Of a stretch of 64,000 nt of DNA, positions 1 through 8,329 are shown piece by piece. Position 1 is the first letter of the stretch, and each line of letters begins with the position of its first letter. This DNA is from Pelagilacustribacter sp045567335 (GTDB taxonomy: Bacteria; Pseudomonadota; Alphaproteobacteria; Pelagibacterales; Pelagibacteraceae): positions 12,170 through 76,169 of the forward strand of contig JBJLCZ010000002.1 of assembly GCA_045567335.1 (NCBI GenBank), written 5' to 3'. Made by a program: the position numbers and the translations under genes. The notes below the pieces were generated by a model that was given only the letters and a program-made list of their open reading frames with translations, was not told the origin of the DNA and did not search any database.

Positions 1-1
1 T

Positions 2-598
2 TTTTACAACGGAACAAACAAAAAAAATATTCACCCAACTCCAGTTATAGGCGGTGTCGGTTTAATTAACGATTTATCAAAAAGAGTTAATAAAAGTTTT
101 AAACAAAATGGAAGTACTATAATTTTGATTGGTAAAACATTTGGATATTTATATCAAAGTACTTTTTATAAAGAGATATACTCAATTAATGACGGACCAC
201 CTCCTGAGATAAACTTAAATAATGAAAAAAATAATGGAAATACAGTTGCAAAAATAATTAAAGATAAGTTAATTCTATCTGCTCATGATATATCTTCAGG
301 TGGATTGATAATAGCTTTAGCTGAGATGTCAATTGGATCAAATTTTGGAGTTAAGATAGAAATACCAAATAAATTATCTAACATAAATGAATATTTTTTT
401 GGTGAAGATCAAGGAAGGTATTTAATTGAGGTTGATAATAATAATTTGAATATAGTAAAAAAAATTCTTAAGGATAATAACATTTTTAATGAAGCAATCG
501 GTACAGTTCAAAAAGAATATTTTGAACTTAAGGGTGAGTTAAAAATGCACATAAATGACCTATATAAAATTAATAATAAATGGTATTATAACTATTAA
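2..598 (+). CDS. purL: Phosphoribosylformylglycinamidine synthase, PurL (3' part only)
   Basis: The gene enters from the left edge in frame 2, and 198 C-terminal residues are visible. PurL makes FGAM from FGAR, ATP and glutamine-derived ammonia in purine synthesis. Three signatures support the call: PTPVIGGVGL near visible residue 13, SAHDISSGG near 93, and GEDQGRYLIE further on. All belong to the second AIR-synthase-like (PurM-like) half of PurL. The visible end carries no glutaminase domain, which fits the small PurL that works with separate PurQ and PurS; this is inference because the N-terminus is missing. Its TAA stop overlaps the next ATG by one base (TAATG), so translation is probably coupled to the bolA-like gene. 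Confidence 0.93.
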   Translation, partial: FYNGTNKKNIHPTPVIGGVGLINDLSKRVNKSFKQNGSTIILIGKTFGYLYQSTFYKEIYSINDGPPPEINLNNEKNNGNTVAKIIKDKLILSAHDISSGGLIIALAEMSIGSNFGVKIEIPNKLSNINEYFFGEDQGRYLIEVDNNNLNIVKKILKDNNIFNEAIGTVQKEYFELKGELKMHINDLYKINNKWYYNY

Positions 599-831
599 TG
601 TCGTTAACTATAAAAGAAATAAAAAAATTAATTGCCGAGTCAATACCTGATGCAATAATTGAAATTAAAGATTTAATGGGAGATAATAATCATTATTCAG
701 CTAAAATTATATCTACAAAATTTAATGGTATTTCTAAGATTGAACAACACAAACTAGTTTACAAGTCATTAAAAGGTAAAATGGGTAATGAATTACACGC
801 TTTAACCCTAATAACAGAGGGAAAAAAATGA
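598..831 (+). CDS. BolA/IbaG family protein
   Basis: A 77-residue protein with the compact BolA fold. It has an N-terminal helix, a central HYSAKIIS strand and a C-terminal GKMGNELHALTL segment, where the family keeps its conserved His. BolA proteins bind monothiol glutaredoxins, often around a shared [2Fe-2S] cluster, and help iron-sulfur handling and stress control. The next gene, overlapping by four bases (ATGA), encodes exactly such a CGFS glutaredoxin, so the pair probably works as a complex in the cytoplasm. The purL-bolA-grx order with overlaps suggests one transcript. BolA versus IbaG subtype cannot be decided by eye. Confidence 0.9.
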   Translation: MSLTIKEIKKLIAESIPDAIIEIKDLMGDNNHYSAKIISTKFNGISKIEQHKLVYKSLKGKMGNELHALTLITEGKK

Positions 832-1157
832 ATATAAAAAATAAAATTAAAGAAATAACAGAAAAAAATGATATTTGTCTATTCATGAAGGGAACACCTG
901 AGGCACCACAATGTGGATTCTCAATGACTGTTTCAAATATTTTAAAACATTTAGGAGTTAAATTTCATAGTATTAATGTTTTAGAAGATAATGAAATGAG
1001 ACAAGGAATCAAAGATTTTAGTGATTGGCCTACTATTCCACAACTATATGTTAAGGCTGAATTTATTGGAGGTTGTGATATTATCAAAGAACTTTTTGAA
1101 AATGGTGAATTAATAAAGACCTTAAAACAAAAAAATATTTCTATAGAAAAAAATTAG
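828..1157 (+). CDS. grxD: Monothiol glutaredoxin, Grx4 type
   Basis: A 109-residue monothiol glutaredoxin. The diagnostic CGFS site is at residues 29-32, preceded by the FMKGTPEAPQ loop. Later TIPQLYVKAEFIGGCDI carries the cis-Pro and the GG(C/S)D glutathione-binding motif. CGFS glutaredoxins carry a glutathione-ligated [2Fe-2S] cluster and deliver it in iron-sulfur assembly rather than acting as general reductants. It overlaps the bolA-like gene upstream, its expected partner. Its 3' end overlaps the convergent methyltransferase gene by four bases, leaving no room for an intergenic terminator. Confidence 0.95.
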   Translation: MNIKNKIKEITEKNDICLFMKGTPEAPQCGFSMTVSNILKHLGVKFHSINVLEDNEMRQGIKDFSDWPTIPQLYVKAEFIGGCDIIKELFENGELIKTLKQKNISIEKN

Positions 1158-1768
1158 CTTATAAATTGTCTAACTAATTTACTTATATATTTTTTAAACA
1201 ATATTAAAAAAGAAATTTTTTTATACTTATCATTATTAATTTTATTATCTAACATAAATTCAATTTTATCTTCCCAAAGTAATTCTAAAACCATGCTTTC
1301 CCTAAACATATGATCAAATTTTTTTGATGTTGATACTGAAAGGAAAGGTGATATTGATTGATTTCTTCGTGATGCTATTAAAACTTTATTAACGTCATCA
1401 AATACAAACCACCAAATATGATCTTTTACATTTTCAAATACTAGATTATCTCCAAGTCTGGTAGGAAGTTCAATATATCCTTTTTTTGAAATTCTTTCCA
1501 ATTCTTTTAAAAAAAATTGGAAATCTTCTACATGTTCGATTACATGACTAGCTATAACAAAGTCGAACTCTTTATCTTTAAATGGTAATTTTTTTTCATT
1601 TATTTTTATAAAATTTTTATCCTTATAAAACTTAGAAAAATCTTGAACATCAGCAATAGTCGTAGCTCTATTGTGAGCTGTATAACCACAACCTATATCT
1701 AATATTTTAAATTTTGGATTTTCTCTAAGAATTTCATTAATATGATTTATAGAGGTTCTCTTTAACAA
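1154..1768 (-). CDS. Class I SAM-dependent methyltransferase, substrate unknown
   Basis: A 204-residue protein with a class I methyltransferase core: motif I LDIGCG at residues 23-28, an acidic DVQD strand end about 20 residues later, and VIASHVIEHVED typical of the Methyltransf_11/23 group. After the core there is a basic C-terminal region without membrane segments. The start is TTG, eight bases after the rpsD stop; no better ATG precedes motif I. It is the last gene of the minus-strand run that includes rpsD. Nothing in the sequence or neighbours identifies the methyl acceptor. Confidence 0.75.
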   Translation of the reverse strand: MLKRTSINHINEILRENPKFKILDIGCGYTAHNRATTIADVQDFSKFYKDKNFIKINEKKLPFKDKEFDFVIASHVIEHVEDFQFFLKELERISKKGYIELPTRLGDNLVFENVKDHIWWFVFDDVNKVLIASRRNQSISPFLSVSTSKKFDHMFRESMVLELLWEDKIEFMLDNKINNDKYKKISFLILFKKYISKLVRQFIS

Positions 1769-1776
1769 TTTATTAT

Positions 1777-2394
1777 TTATCTTGAGTAATATTCAATAAC
1801 TAAACTTGGTTCCATAATTACCGGATAAGGTACTTCAGAAAATTTTGGAACTCTTATTAATTTTACTGATTTATTTTTGTCATCTGATTGAATGTATTCT
1901 GGAACATCTCTTTCCTTACTTTGAAGAGACCCATCAATAATATTTAATTTTTTTGATTTTTCTCTAACTTCTATAATATCAGTTTCTTTTACTAAATAAC
2001 TAGATATATTAACTTTTTTTTTGTTAACTCTTATATGACCATGATTAATAAGTTGTCTAGCAGCAAAAACTGTGGGTGCAAATTTTCCTCTATATATAAC
2101 TGTATCAAGTCTACTCTCTAATAACGCTACTAAATTTTCAGTGGTGTCCCCTCTTTTAGATAGAGCTTTTCTGTAAATGTTTCTGAATTGCCTTTCATTA
2201 ATATTGCCATAATAAGATTTTAATTTTTGTTTTGCTTGTAGCTGGACACCGTAATCTGTTGGTTTGCCTTTTCTACCTTGTCCGTGTTGACCTGGTGGGT
2301 ATGCTCTACTATTAAATGGGCTTTTTGGTCTTCCCCAAAGATTTACTTTTAACCTGCGATCTACTTTATGTTTTGATTTAAGTCTTTTTGTCAT
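1777..2394 (-). CDS. rpsD: 30S ribosomal protein S4
   Basis: A 205-residue S4 of normal length. It opens with MTKRLKSKHKVDRR, followed by the NLWGRPKSPF and AYPPGQHGQGRKGK region. The S4 RNA-binding domain is recognisable in LESRLDTVIYRGKFAPT and ARQLINHGHIRVNKKKVNISSY. S4 nucleates 16S rRNA folding and, in many bacteria, represses its own operon. This form lacks the N-terminal zinc cysteines, as in typical alphaproteobacterial S4. It stands alone rather than in the alpha operon, preceded by a 42-base gap after trmJ. Confidence 0.98.
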   Translation of the reverse strand: MTKRLKSKHKVDRRLKVNLWGRPKSPFNSRAYPPGQHGQGRKGKPTDYGVQLQAKQKLKSYYGNINERQFRNIYRKALSKRGDTTENLVALLESRLDTVIYRGKFAPTVFAARQLINHGHIRVNKKKVNISSYLVKETDIIEVREKSKKLNIIDGSLQSKERDVPEYIQSDDKNKSVKLIRVPKFSEVPYPVIMEPSLVIEYYSR

Positions 2395-2436
2395 AAATGT
2401 TGTTAAGCTTTATAGGATATGTGCAGAATTTGTCAA

Positions 2437-3162
2437 TTAGGCTTTATTATTATTTTTACTCAAAGAACTAATAATACTAGCTAAAACCCTTAATTCCTTG
2501 TCACTAGGCTCCAACCTATAAAATAGATTATTAATATTCATTAACATTGAGTGTTTTTTTTCTTCAGGGATAAAAAAATTTTTATTTTCTAATATAGCAA
2601 TAAGATGTTTCATAAAATGGTCTATTTCTTTTTTTGAAGAAATTCTAATATTTTTAACTCTAAATTTAAATTTACTATAATTGAATAATTTAAATATTTC
2701 ATAACAAATTATTGTCAGTGAGTGTGAAAGATTCATTGATTTAAATTTTTTAGAAGTTGGTATTTGTAAAATATAATTAGAATACGATATATCTTCATTA
2801 GAGAGACCGGACGCTTCGGGACCAAACATAAAACCAAATTTTTTTTTGTTTTTTTTTGATATAATTTTAAGAAATTGTTCTACAGAAATATGTTTTTTAT
2901 TAATATCTCTTTTTCTAGCGCTTAAAGCAAAAACTATATCAAAATTACTCAAAGCTTCTATCGTTTTGTTATAAATTTTAGTTTTTTTAATTAAGTCATA
3001 TGCGCCCACAGAAGTAGATTTTGTTTTTGGGTTGGGCCAATTTTGTTTAGGAGAAACTATTGACAAATTATTGAAGCCAAAATTTTTTAATGATCTTGCG
3101 GAAGCACCTATATTTTCACCTAATTGAGGTTTTATTAATACAAAACCAAATTTATTTTTCAT
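2437..3162 (-). CDS. trmJ: tRNA/rRNA 2'-O-methyltransferase, TrmJ-like SPOUT family
   Basis: A 241-residue SpoU/TrmH-family enzyme. The N-terminal block LIKPQLGENIGASARSLKNF holds the conserved Asn and Arg. FGPEASGLSNEDI and MNLSHSLTIICYEIF are the trefoil-knot SAM-binding motifs II and III. The short helical C-terminal extension resembles TrmJ, which 2'-O-methylates residue 32 of several tRNAs. The start overlaps the end of cimA by 11 bases, so the two are probably cotranscribed. The general SPOUT assignment is firm. The exact TrmJ position specificity is inferred from the N-terminal pattern and length. Confidence 0.85.
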   Translation of the reverse strand: MKNKFGFVLIKPQLGENIGASARSLKNFGFNNLSIVSPKQNWPNPKTKSTSVGAYDLIKKTKIYNKTIEALSNFDIVFALSARKRDINKKHISVEQFLKIISKKNKKKFGFMFGPEASGLSNEDISYSNYILQIPTSKKFKSMNLSHSLTIICYEIFKLFNYSKFKFRVKNIRISSKKEIDHFMKHLIAILENKNFFIPEEKKHSMLMNINNLFYRLEPSDKELRVLASIISSLSKNNNKA

Positions 3163-4756
3163 TAGTATTTGCAGGCGCTTTTTCCTTATAAAGCTTATAA
3201 TCTAAGCTGTCTATTAGTGCTTTAAAAGAAGCTTCTATAATATTAGGAGAAACTCCAACAGTAAACCAGCTAATACCTGATTTGTCAGTACTTTCTATAA
3301 GCACTCTTGTTGTTGCTTCAGTTCCAGTATTTAAAATTCTCACTTTATAATCTAATAATTTTAAATCAGAAAAATATTTGTAATATTTATCAACTTTTTT
3401 GAAATTTGATCTAATTGCATTGTCTAATGCGTTAACAGGTCCGTTACCTTCTCCCTGGCAGTTAATTTCTTTATTATCAATTAAAAAGGTTACATTAGCA
3501 TTGGTGCTTATGTTTTTTGATTTAGAAACAGTAACATTATAATTTAAAACTTTAAGATATTCAGGCACTTTTCCAAGCAATCGATTAGCAAGTAGTTCAA
3601 AAGAAGCATCGGCTCCATCGTAAGAATATCCACTAAATTCTCTATCTTTAACTTCATCTAAGATTTTTTGAACTTTAGGATCTTTTGAATTAATTTTAAC
3701 TCCATATCTCTCTAACCTTGATAATATATTTGAACGACCTGCTTGATTAGAAACAATTATGCTCCTGTGATTTCCAACTAATTTAGGATCTATATGTTCG
3801 TAAGTTTTAGGATTTTTTTGAACAGCTGAAGCATGTAATCCACCTTTATGTGCAAAAGCTGATGAGCCAACATAAGCCAAACTTTTGTTTGGTTTCTTAT
3901 TTAATATTTCGTCCAAAAATCTTGAACACTCTGTTAATGCTGAAAGTTTATCTTTTTTTATATTTATTTCAAAATTATCTACAAAAGTTTTTTTTAAAAA
4001 TAGAGTTGGAATTATTGACATTAAATTTGCATTTCCGCATCTTTCTCCTAGTCCATTAATTGTCCCTTGGATCTGTCGAGCTCCAGCTAATACTGCTGTT
4101 AAAGAATTGCTGACAGCATTTTCTGTATCATTATGAGCATGTATTCCTAAATTTTTTCCTGGTATTACTTTTGTAACTTTGTTTACAATTTCACCAATTT
4201 CGTTTGGTAAGGTACCTCCATTTGTATCACAAAGAACAATCCACCTAGCACCAGAATCGTAAGCTTGTTTCAAACAATCTAGAGCGTAATTCGGATTAGC
4301 CTTGTAACCATCAAAAAAATGTTCAGCATCAAATAAAAATTCTTTTTTATTTTTGATAAAATGTTTAGTTGTTTCTTTTATATTTTCTAAATTTTCCTCA
4401 TTTTTAATACCTAAAGCAACTTTTACATGAAAATCCCAAGCTTTACCTACTATACAAACTGCTGGACAATTAGCGTTTACAAGAGAAGATAAACTTGGAT
4501 CATTATCAGCACTTCGACCTGTTTTTTTTGTCATACCAAATGCAGTAAAAATAGTTTTATTTAAATTTGGTGGTTTTCCAAAAAATTCTGTATCAACTGG
4601 ATTGGCTCCAGGCCAACCTCCTTCAATATAATCTACTCCTATATCAGACAAGATTTTAGCTATCTTAAACTTATCTTCTAAAGAGAAATCTACTCCTTGA
4701 GTTTGTGCACCATCTCTTAAAGTTGTATCAAATATGTATAATTTTTCTTTGCTCAT
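3152..4756 (-). CDS. cimA: (R)-citramalate synthase
   Basis: A 534-residue member of the isopropylmalate/citramalate/homocitrate synthase family. DTTLRDGAQTQG lies near residue 10 and LGIHAHNDTENAV near 205, giving the metal-binding TIM barrel. A C-terminal regulatory domain of the LeuA type follows (LLDYKVRILNTGTEATTRV). The DTTLRDGAQTQGV opening and GARQIQGTINGLGERCGNANL block are those of CimA, which condenses pyruvate and acetyl-CoA to citramalate. This gives a threonine-independent route to 2-oxobutyrate and isoleucine. It overlaps cysS by four bases upstream and trmJ by 11 downstream. Confidence 0.9.
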   Translation of the reverse strand: MSKEKLYIFDTTLRDGAQTQGVDFSLEDKFKIAKILSDIGVDYIEGGWPGANPVDTEFFGKPPNLNKTIFTAFGMTKKTGRSADNDPSLSSLVNANCPAVCIVGKAWDFHVKVALGIKNEENLENIKETTKHFIKNKKEFLFDAEHFFDGYKANPNYALDCLKQAYDSGARWIVLCDTNGGTLPNEIGEIVNKVTKVIPGKNLGIHAHNDTENAVSNSLTAVLAGARQIQGTINGLGERCGNANLMSIIPTLFLKKTFVDNFEINIKKDKLSALTECSRFLDEILNKKPNKSLAYVGSSAFAHKGGLHASAVQKNPKTYEHIDPKLVGNHRSIIVSNQAGRSNILSRLERYGVKINSKDPKVQKILDEVKDREFSGYSYDGADASFELLANRLLGKVPEYLKVLNYNVTVSKSKNISTNANVTFLIDNKEINCQGEGNGPVNALDNAIRSNFKKVDKYYKYFSDLKLLDYKVRILNTGTEATTRVLIESTDKSGISWFTVGVSPNIIEASFKALIDSLDYKLYKEKAPANTNEK

Positions 4757-6105
4757 TTAAATTTCCAAATTGTTTTACCTTTTTGATCTTCAATTACAAT
4801 TTTATTTTTTAATAATTCATCTCGTATTTTATCAGCAAGTTCGAAATTTCCTTCTTTTCTAGCTTTCAATCTTTTATCTATCATGTCTAAAATATATTTC
4901 TCAGAAATTTTAGTTTTAGATTTTTTTAAATTATCCCATTCAGTTTTACTAAGGTCAAATAAACCTATCATTTTACAAGCGTTGTTAAATAAAGATTTAC
5001 TTGCTCTATCGCCTTTCAAAGCTTTGTTGTAAAGTTCATGAATTTTAGCAATAAATCCAGGAGTATTTAAATCATCTAATAAAGACTCTGAAATATCAAG
5101 AATATTATGATTGTTTGAAATTTCGTAAAGATTGTACCATTTATCAATCGTATTTTTTTGATTATTTAACAATTCATCATTCCAATCAAGTGGTTGGCTA
5201 TAATGAGCGCTTAAAAGAGATAATCTTACTACTTGGCCAGAATATTTTTTAACAGCATCGGAGATAGTCACAATGTTACCTAAAGATTTTGACATTTTTT
5301 CTTTATTCATTGTAACAAATCCATTATGCATCCAGTAATTAGCAAATTTTTTTGTTGAATTGTTGCAACAAGATTGAGCAATTTCATTTTCGTGATGGGG
5401 AAAAATTAAATCTAAACCACCTCCGTGAATATCAAAAATTTTTCCTAAATATTTTTCACTCATAACTGAGCATTCTAAATGCCAACCAGGCCTTCCTCTA
5501 CCCCAAGGAGAATCCCAACCAGGATCTATATTTGCAGAAGGTTTCCATAGAACAAAATCCATTTGATTTTTTTTAAGTGTTGAAGTTTCTATTCTAGTTC
5601 CTGATTTCAATTCATCTAAATTTTTATTTGAAAGTTTTCCATAATTCTTAAAAGAAGTTACTGAAAAATATACATGTCCATTTTTCACATAGGCAAACTT
5701 TTTGTTTATTAAAGATGATGTCATAGCAATCATTTCTTTAATGTGGTTTGTTGCCTTAGGTTCTAAAGTAGGTTTTAAACAATTCAAACTTTGACAATCT
5801 TTATGAAATATCTTTGTTACTTCATTTGTTATTTTTTCAATTGGTAAATTTTTTTGTTTTGCAATTTCAATTATTTTATCATCTATATCTGTAATATTTC
5901 TTATGTATTTTACATTTTTTCCATACAACATTTTTAAAACTCTAAATAAAACATCAAAAACTACCAATGTTCTTGCATTTCCTACGTGAGGATTGTCATA
6001 AACTGTTGGCCCACATGCATACATTTTTATTTCTTTGGGGTTAATAGGTTTAAATAATTCTTTTGTTTTTGTTAATGAATTAGTTAATTTTAAATTAAGC
6101 GTCAT
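4753..6105 (-). CDS. cysS: Cysteinyl-tRNA synthetase
   Basis: A class I aminoacyl-tRNA synthetase of about 450 residues. CGPTVYDNPHVGNAR contains the zinc-ligand Cys and the HIGH-like HVGN signature. GWHLECSVMS and HHENEIAQS carry further zinc ligands. KMSKSLGN is the second class signature. The C-terminal RLKARKEGNFELADKIRDEL helix is the usual CysRS anticodon-region end. I chose the ATG at 6105 over the TTG one codon earlier. That ATG overlaps the last codons of nadE by 11 bases, indicating coupled translation. Length is close to the bacterial norm. Confidence 0.97.
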   Translation of the reverse strand: MTLNLKLTNSLTKTKELFKPINPKEIKMYACGPTVYDNPHVGNARTLVVFDVLFRVLKMLYGKNVKYIRNITDIDDKIIEIAKQKNLPIEKITNEVTKIFHKDCQSLNCLKPTLEPKATNHIKEMIAMTSSLINKKFAYVKNGHVYFSVTSFKNYGKLSNKNLDELKSGTRIETSTLKKNQMDFVLWKPSANIDPGWDSPWGRGRPGWHLECSVMSEKYLGKIFDIHGGGLDLIFPHHENEIAQSCCNNSTKKFANYWMHNGFVTMNKEKMSKSLGNIVTISDAVKKYSGQVVRLSLLSAHYSQPLDWNDELLNNQKNTIDKWYNLYEISNNHNILDISESLLDDLNTPGFIAKIHELYNKALKGDRASKSLFNNACKMIGLFDLSKTEWDNLKKSKTKISEKYILDMIDKRLKARKEGNFELADKIRDELLKNKIVIEDQKGKTIWKFK

Positions 6106-6835
6106 CAAATTTACAAACTGGTATAGGATTCATCTTATGTAGATTTTTTTTTCTGATTTCTAAATATTTTTTGTAATTAGGATCATTTTTATCTTTCATG
6201 GCATTTTCAAGCTCTATATAGCTCATGCCTAATTGATCTTTATCATTACGTCCGTCATTCCATAATCCATCAGTTGGTTCAGCATCAATAATTTCTTTAT
6301 AAATACCTAGATATTTTCCTAATTCCCAAACCTGTGTTTTACTACAGTCAGCTATTGGAGATATGTCTACTCCACCGTCGCCGTATTTAGTATAAAATCC
6401 AACTCCAAAATCCTCTACTTTATTACCAGTGCCTACAACAATTCCAGAGTTAGCGGCAGCTACTTGATACAATGTCGCCATTCTTAGTCTTGCTCTAGAA
6501 TTAGCTAAGCCGTGAGCATTGTCAAAGTTTTCTAAAGTATCTTTAAAAGAATTAAATATTTTCTCCATTTCAATTAATTTAAATTCAACGTTTTTAAATT
6601 TAGATTGGAGCCATTTGCCGTGTTTTATACTAAGATCGTGTTGAGACTTTATTTGTTTTATTGGCATACTTAAAACAATAGTTTTTCTCGAAGTTAAAGC
6701 ACACAAAGTGCTTACAACAGATGAGTCTATACCACCCGAAATGCCAACTATTAATGATTCAGGAGAAAATGAAGTATTTTTACAATATTCATTTATCCAA
6801 TTCTTTATAATTTCTGCTCTTTTTTCAATTTTCAT
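6095..6835 (-). CDS. nadE: NAD+ synthase (ammonia-dependent form)
   Basis: A 246-residue single-domain NAD synthetase. SGGIDSS at residues 33-39 is the ATP pyrophosphatase loop. GTGNKVEDFGVGFYTKYGDGGVDIS is the conserved deamido-NAD/ammonia region, and AEPTDGLW the C-terminal signature. It adenylates nicotinate adenine dinucleotide and amidates it with ammonia. The glutaminase domain of the longer NadE type is absent, so free NH3 should be the nitrogen donor. It lies upstream of cysS with an 11-base overlap. A 57-base gap separates it from aroG, and a promoter could sit there. Confidence 0.95.
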   Translation of the reverse strand: MKIEKRAEIIKNWINEYCKNTSFSPESLIVGISGGIDSSVVSTLCALTSRKTIVLSMPIKQIKSQHDLSIKHGKWLQSKFKNVEFKLIEMEKIFNSFKDTLENFDNAHGLANSRARLRMATLYQVAAANSGIVVGTGNKVEDFGVGFYTKYGDGGVDISPIADCSKTQVWELGKYLGIYKEIIDAEPTDGLWNDGRNDKDQLGMSYIELENAMKDKNDPNYKKYLEIRKKNLHKMNPIPVCKFDDA

Positions 6836-6892
6836 AATTTATCAATTCTTAATCCTTTTAAAGATTTTATCTTAACAATTATATAATAATTA

Positions 6893-8269
6893 TTAAGATG
6901 CTGCTTGAATAATATTTTTTGAATATTGTGAATTTTTCTTTATTTCCCCTGAGATTAAAAACGCTAATTCTAAAGCCTGACTTGCATTTAATCTAGGATC
7001 ACAATGTGTACGATATCTGTTTTGCAAATCAGCATCGGATATTTTTTGAGCTCCACCAGTACATTCTGTCACATCTTGTCCTGTCATCTCAACATGTAAT
7101 CCGCCAGCATAAGTTCCTTCAGACTGATGAATGGCAAAAACATCTTTGACTTCTTTTAAAACATTGTCAAAAGGCCTTGTTTTAAAACCTGTAGCAGCTT
7201 TAATAGTATTTCCATGCATGGGGTCACACGACCAAACAACTTTTAAACCCTCTTTTTTTACAGCTCTGATCAATTTTGGTAAAAATTTGTCTGCACTGTC
7301 GTGACCGAATCTTGAAATTAATGTCAATCTTCCTGCTTCATTTTCAGGATTTAAAATATTACATAACTGAATAAGTTCTTCAGGTTTTAATGATGGTCCA
7401 CATTTTAAACCAATAGGATTTTTAATTCCTCTACAAAACTCAATATGTGCTCCATCTGGTTGTCTTGTTCTGTCACCAATCCACACAAAATGGGCTGAAG
7501 TGTCATGGTATTCGCCCGTTGTAGAATCAACTCTTGTCATTGCTTCTTCAAAAGGTAATAAAAGAGCTTCATGAGAGGTGTAAAAATTAACTGTTCTTAA
7601 TCTTCTATTTGTATCTGCGTTTATACCACATGCTTCCATAAAAGATAAAGCATCACTTATTTTATCTTCTATTTCTTTATATTTGCCTTTAGTTTTTTCA
7701 TTAATAAATCCTAAGTTCCATAAATGCACTTGTCTTAAGTCGGCAAAGCCTCCTTGAGAAAAAGCTCTTATTAAATTTAAAGTTGATGCAGACTGAGAGT
7801 AAGCTCTAAAAAGTCTTTTTGCATCTGGAATTCTGGCACTTTCGGTAAATTCCATACCATTGATATTATCTCCTAAATAACTTGGCAATTTTTTATTATC
7901 TTTAACTTCCGTTGGAGAACTTCTAGGTTTTGAAAATTGACCAGCAATTCTTCCTACTTTTATGACAGGCAATGAAGCTGAATGTGTTAAAACTAGCGCC
8001 ATCTGCAAAATTGCTTTAAAAGTATCTCTAATATTGTCAGGATTAAATTCAGCAAAACTTTCTGCACAGTCACCACCTTGTAATAAAAAAGCTTTTCCAT
8101 CAACTACTTGAGCTAATGATTTTTTTAAAGAACGAGACTCCCCAGCAAAAACTAAAGGTGGGTATTTTTTAATTTTTCCTAAAACTAAATCCAACTCTTT
8201 CTTGTCCTGATATTCAGGTAAGTGTTTTGCAGGAAACTTTTTCCAACTATTTAAATTCCATTTTTTCAT
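6893..8269 (-). CDS. aroG: Class II 3-deoxy-D-arabino-heptulosonate 7-phosphate synthase
   Basis: A type II (plant/actinobacterial type) DAHP synthase of about 458 residues, the first step of aromatic amino-acid synthesis from PEP and erythrose 4-phosphate. LLQGGDCAESFAEF near residue 80 holds the metal-binding Cys. Other signatures are KVGRIAGQFSKPRS, HFVWIGDRTRQPDGAHIEF, GLKCGPS, WSCDPMHGN and GLHVEMTGQDVTEC. The chosen start is the ATG at 8269 (MKKWNLNSWK); a TTG two codons upstream is also possible. No chorismate mutase fusion is seen. It is in line with glmS upstream and nadE downstream, but with 50-60 base gaps. Confidence 0.95.
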   Translation of the reverse strand: MKKWNLNSWKKFPAKHLPEYQDKKELDLVLGKIKKYPPLVFAGESRSLKKSLAQVVDGKAFLLQGGDCAESFAEFNPDNIRDTFKAILQMALVLTHSASLPVIKVGRIAGQFSKPRSSPTEVKDNKKLPSYLGDNINGMEFTESARIPDAKRLFRAYSQSASTLNLIRAFSQGGFADLRQVHLWNLGFINEKTKGKYKEIEDKISDALSFMEACGINADTNRRLRTVNFYTSHEALLLPFEEAMTRVDSTTGEYHDTSAHFVWIGDRTRQPDGAHIEFCRGIKNPIGLKCGPSLKPEELIQLCNILNPENEAGRLTLISRFGHDSADKFLPKLIRAVKKEGLKVVWSCDPMHGNTIKAATGFKTRPFDNVLKEVKDVFAIHQSEGTYAGGLHVEMTGQDVTECTGGAQKISDADLQNRYRTHCDPRLNASQALELAFLISGEIKKNSQYSKNIIQAAS

Positions 8270-8329
8270 ATTCAACCTGTGATATATATAGATTATAAAA
8301 GCAAATATTAAAAGAGTTTTTAGAAAAAT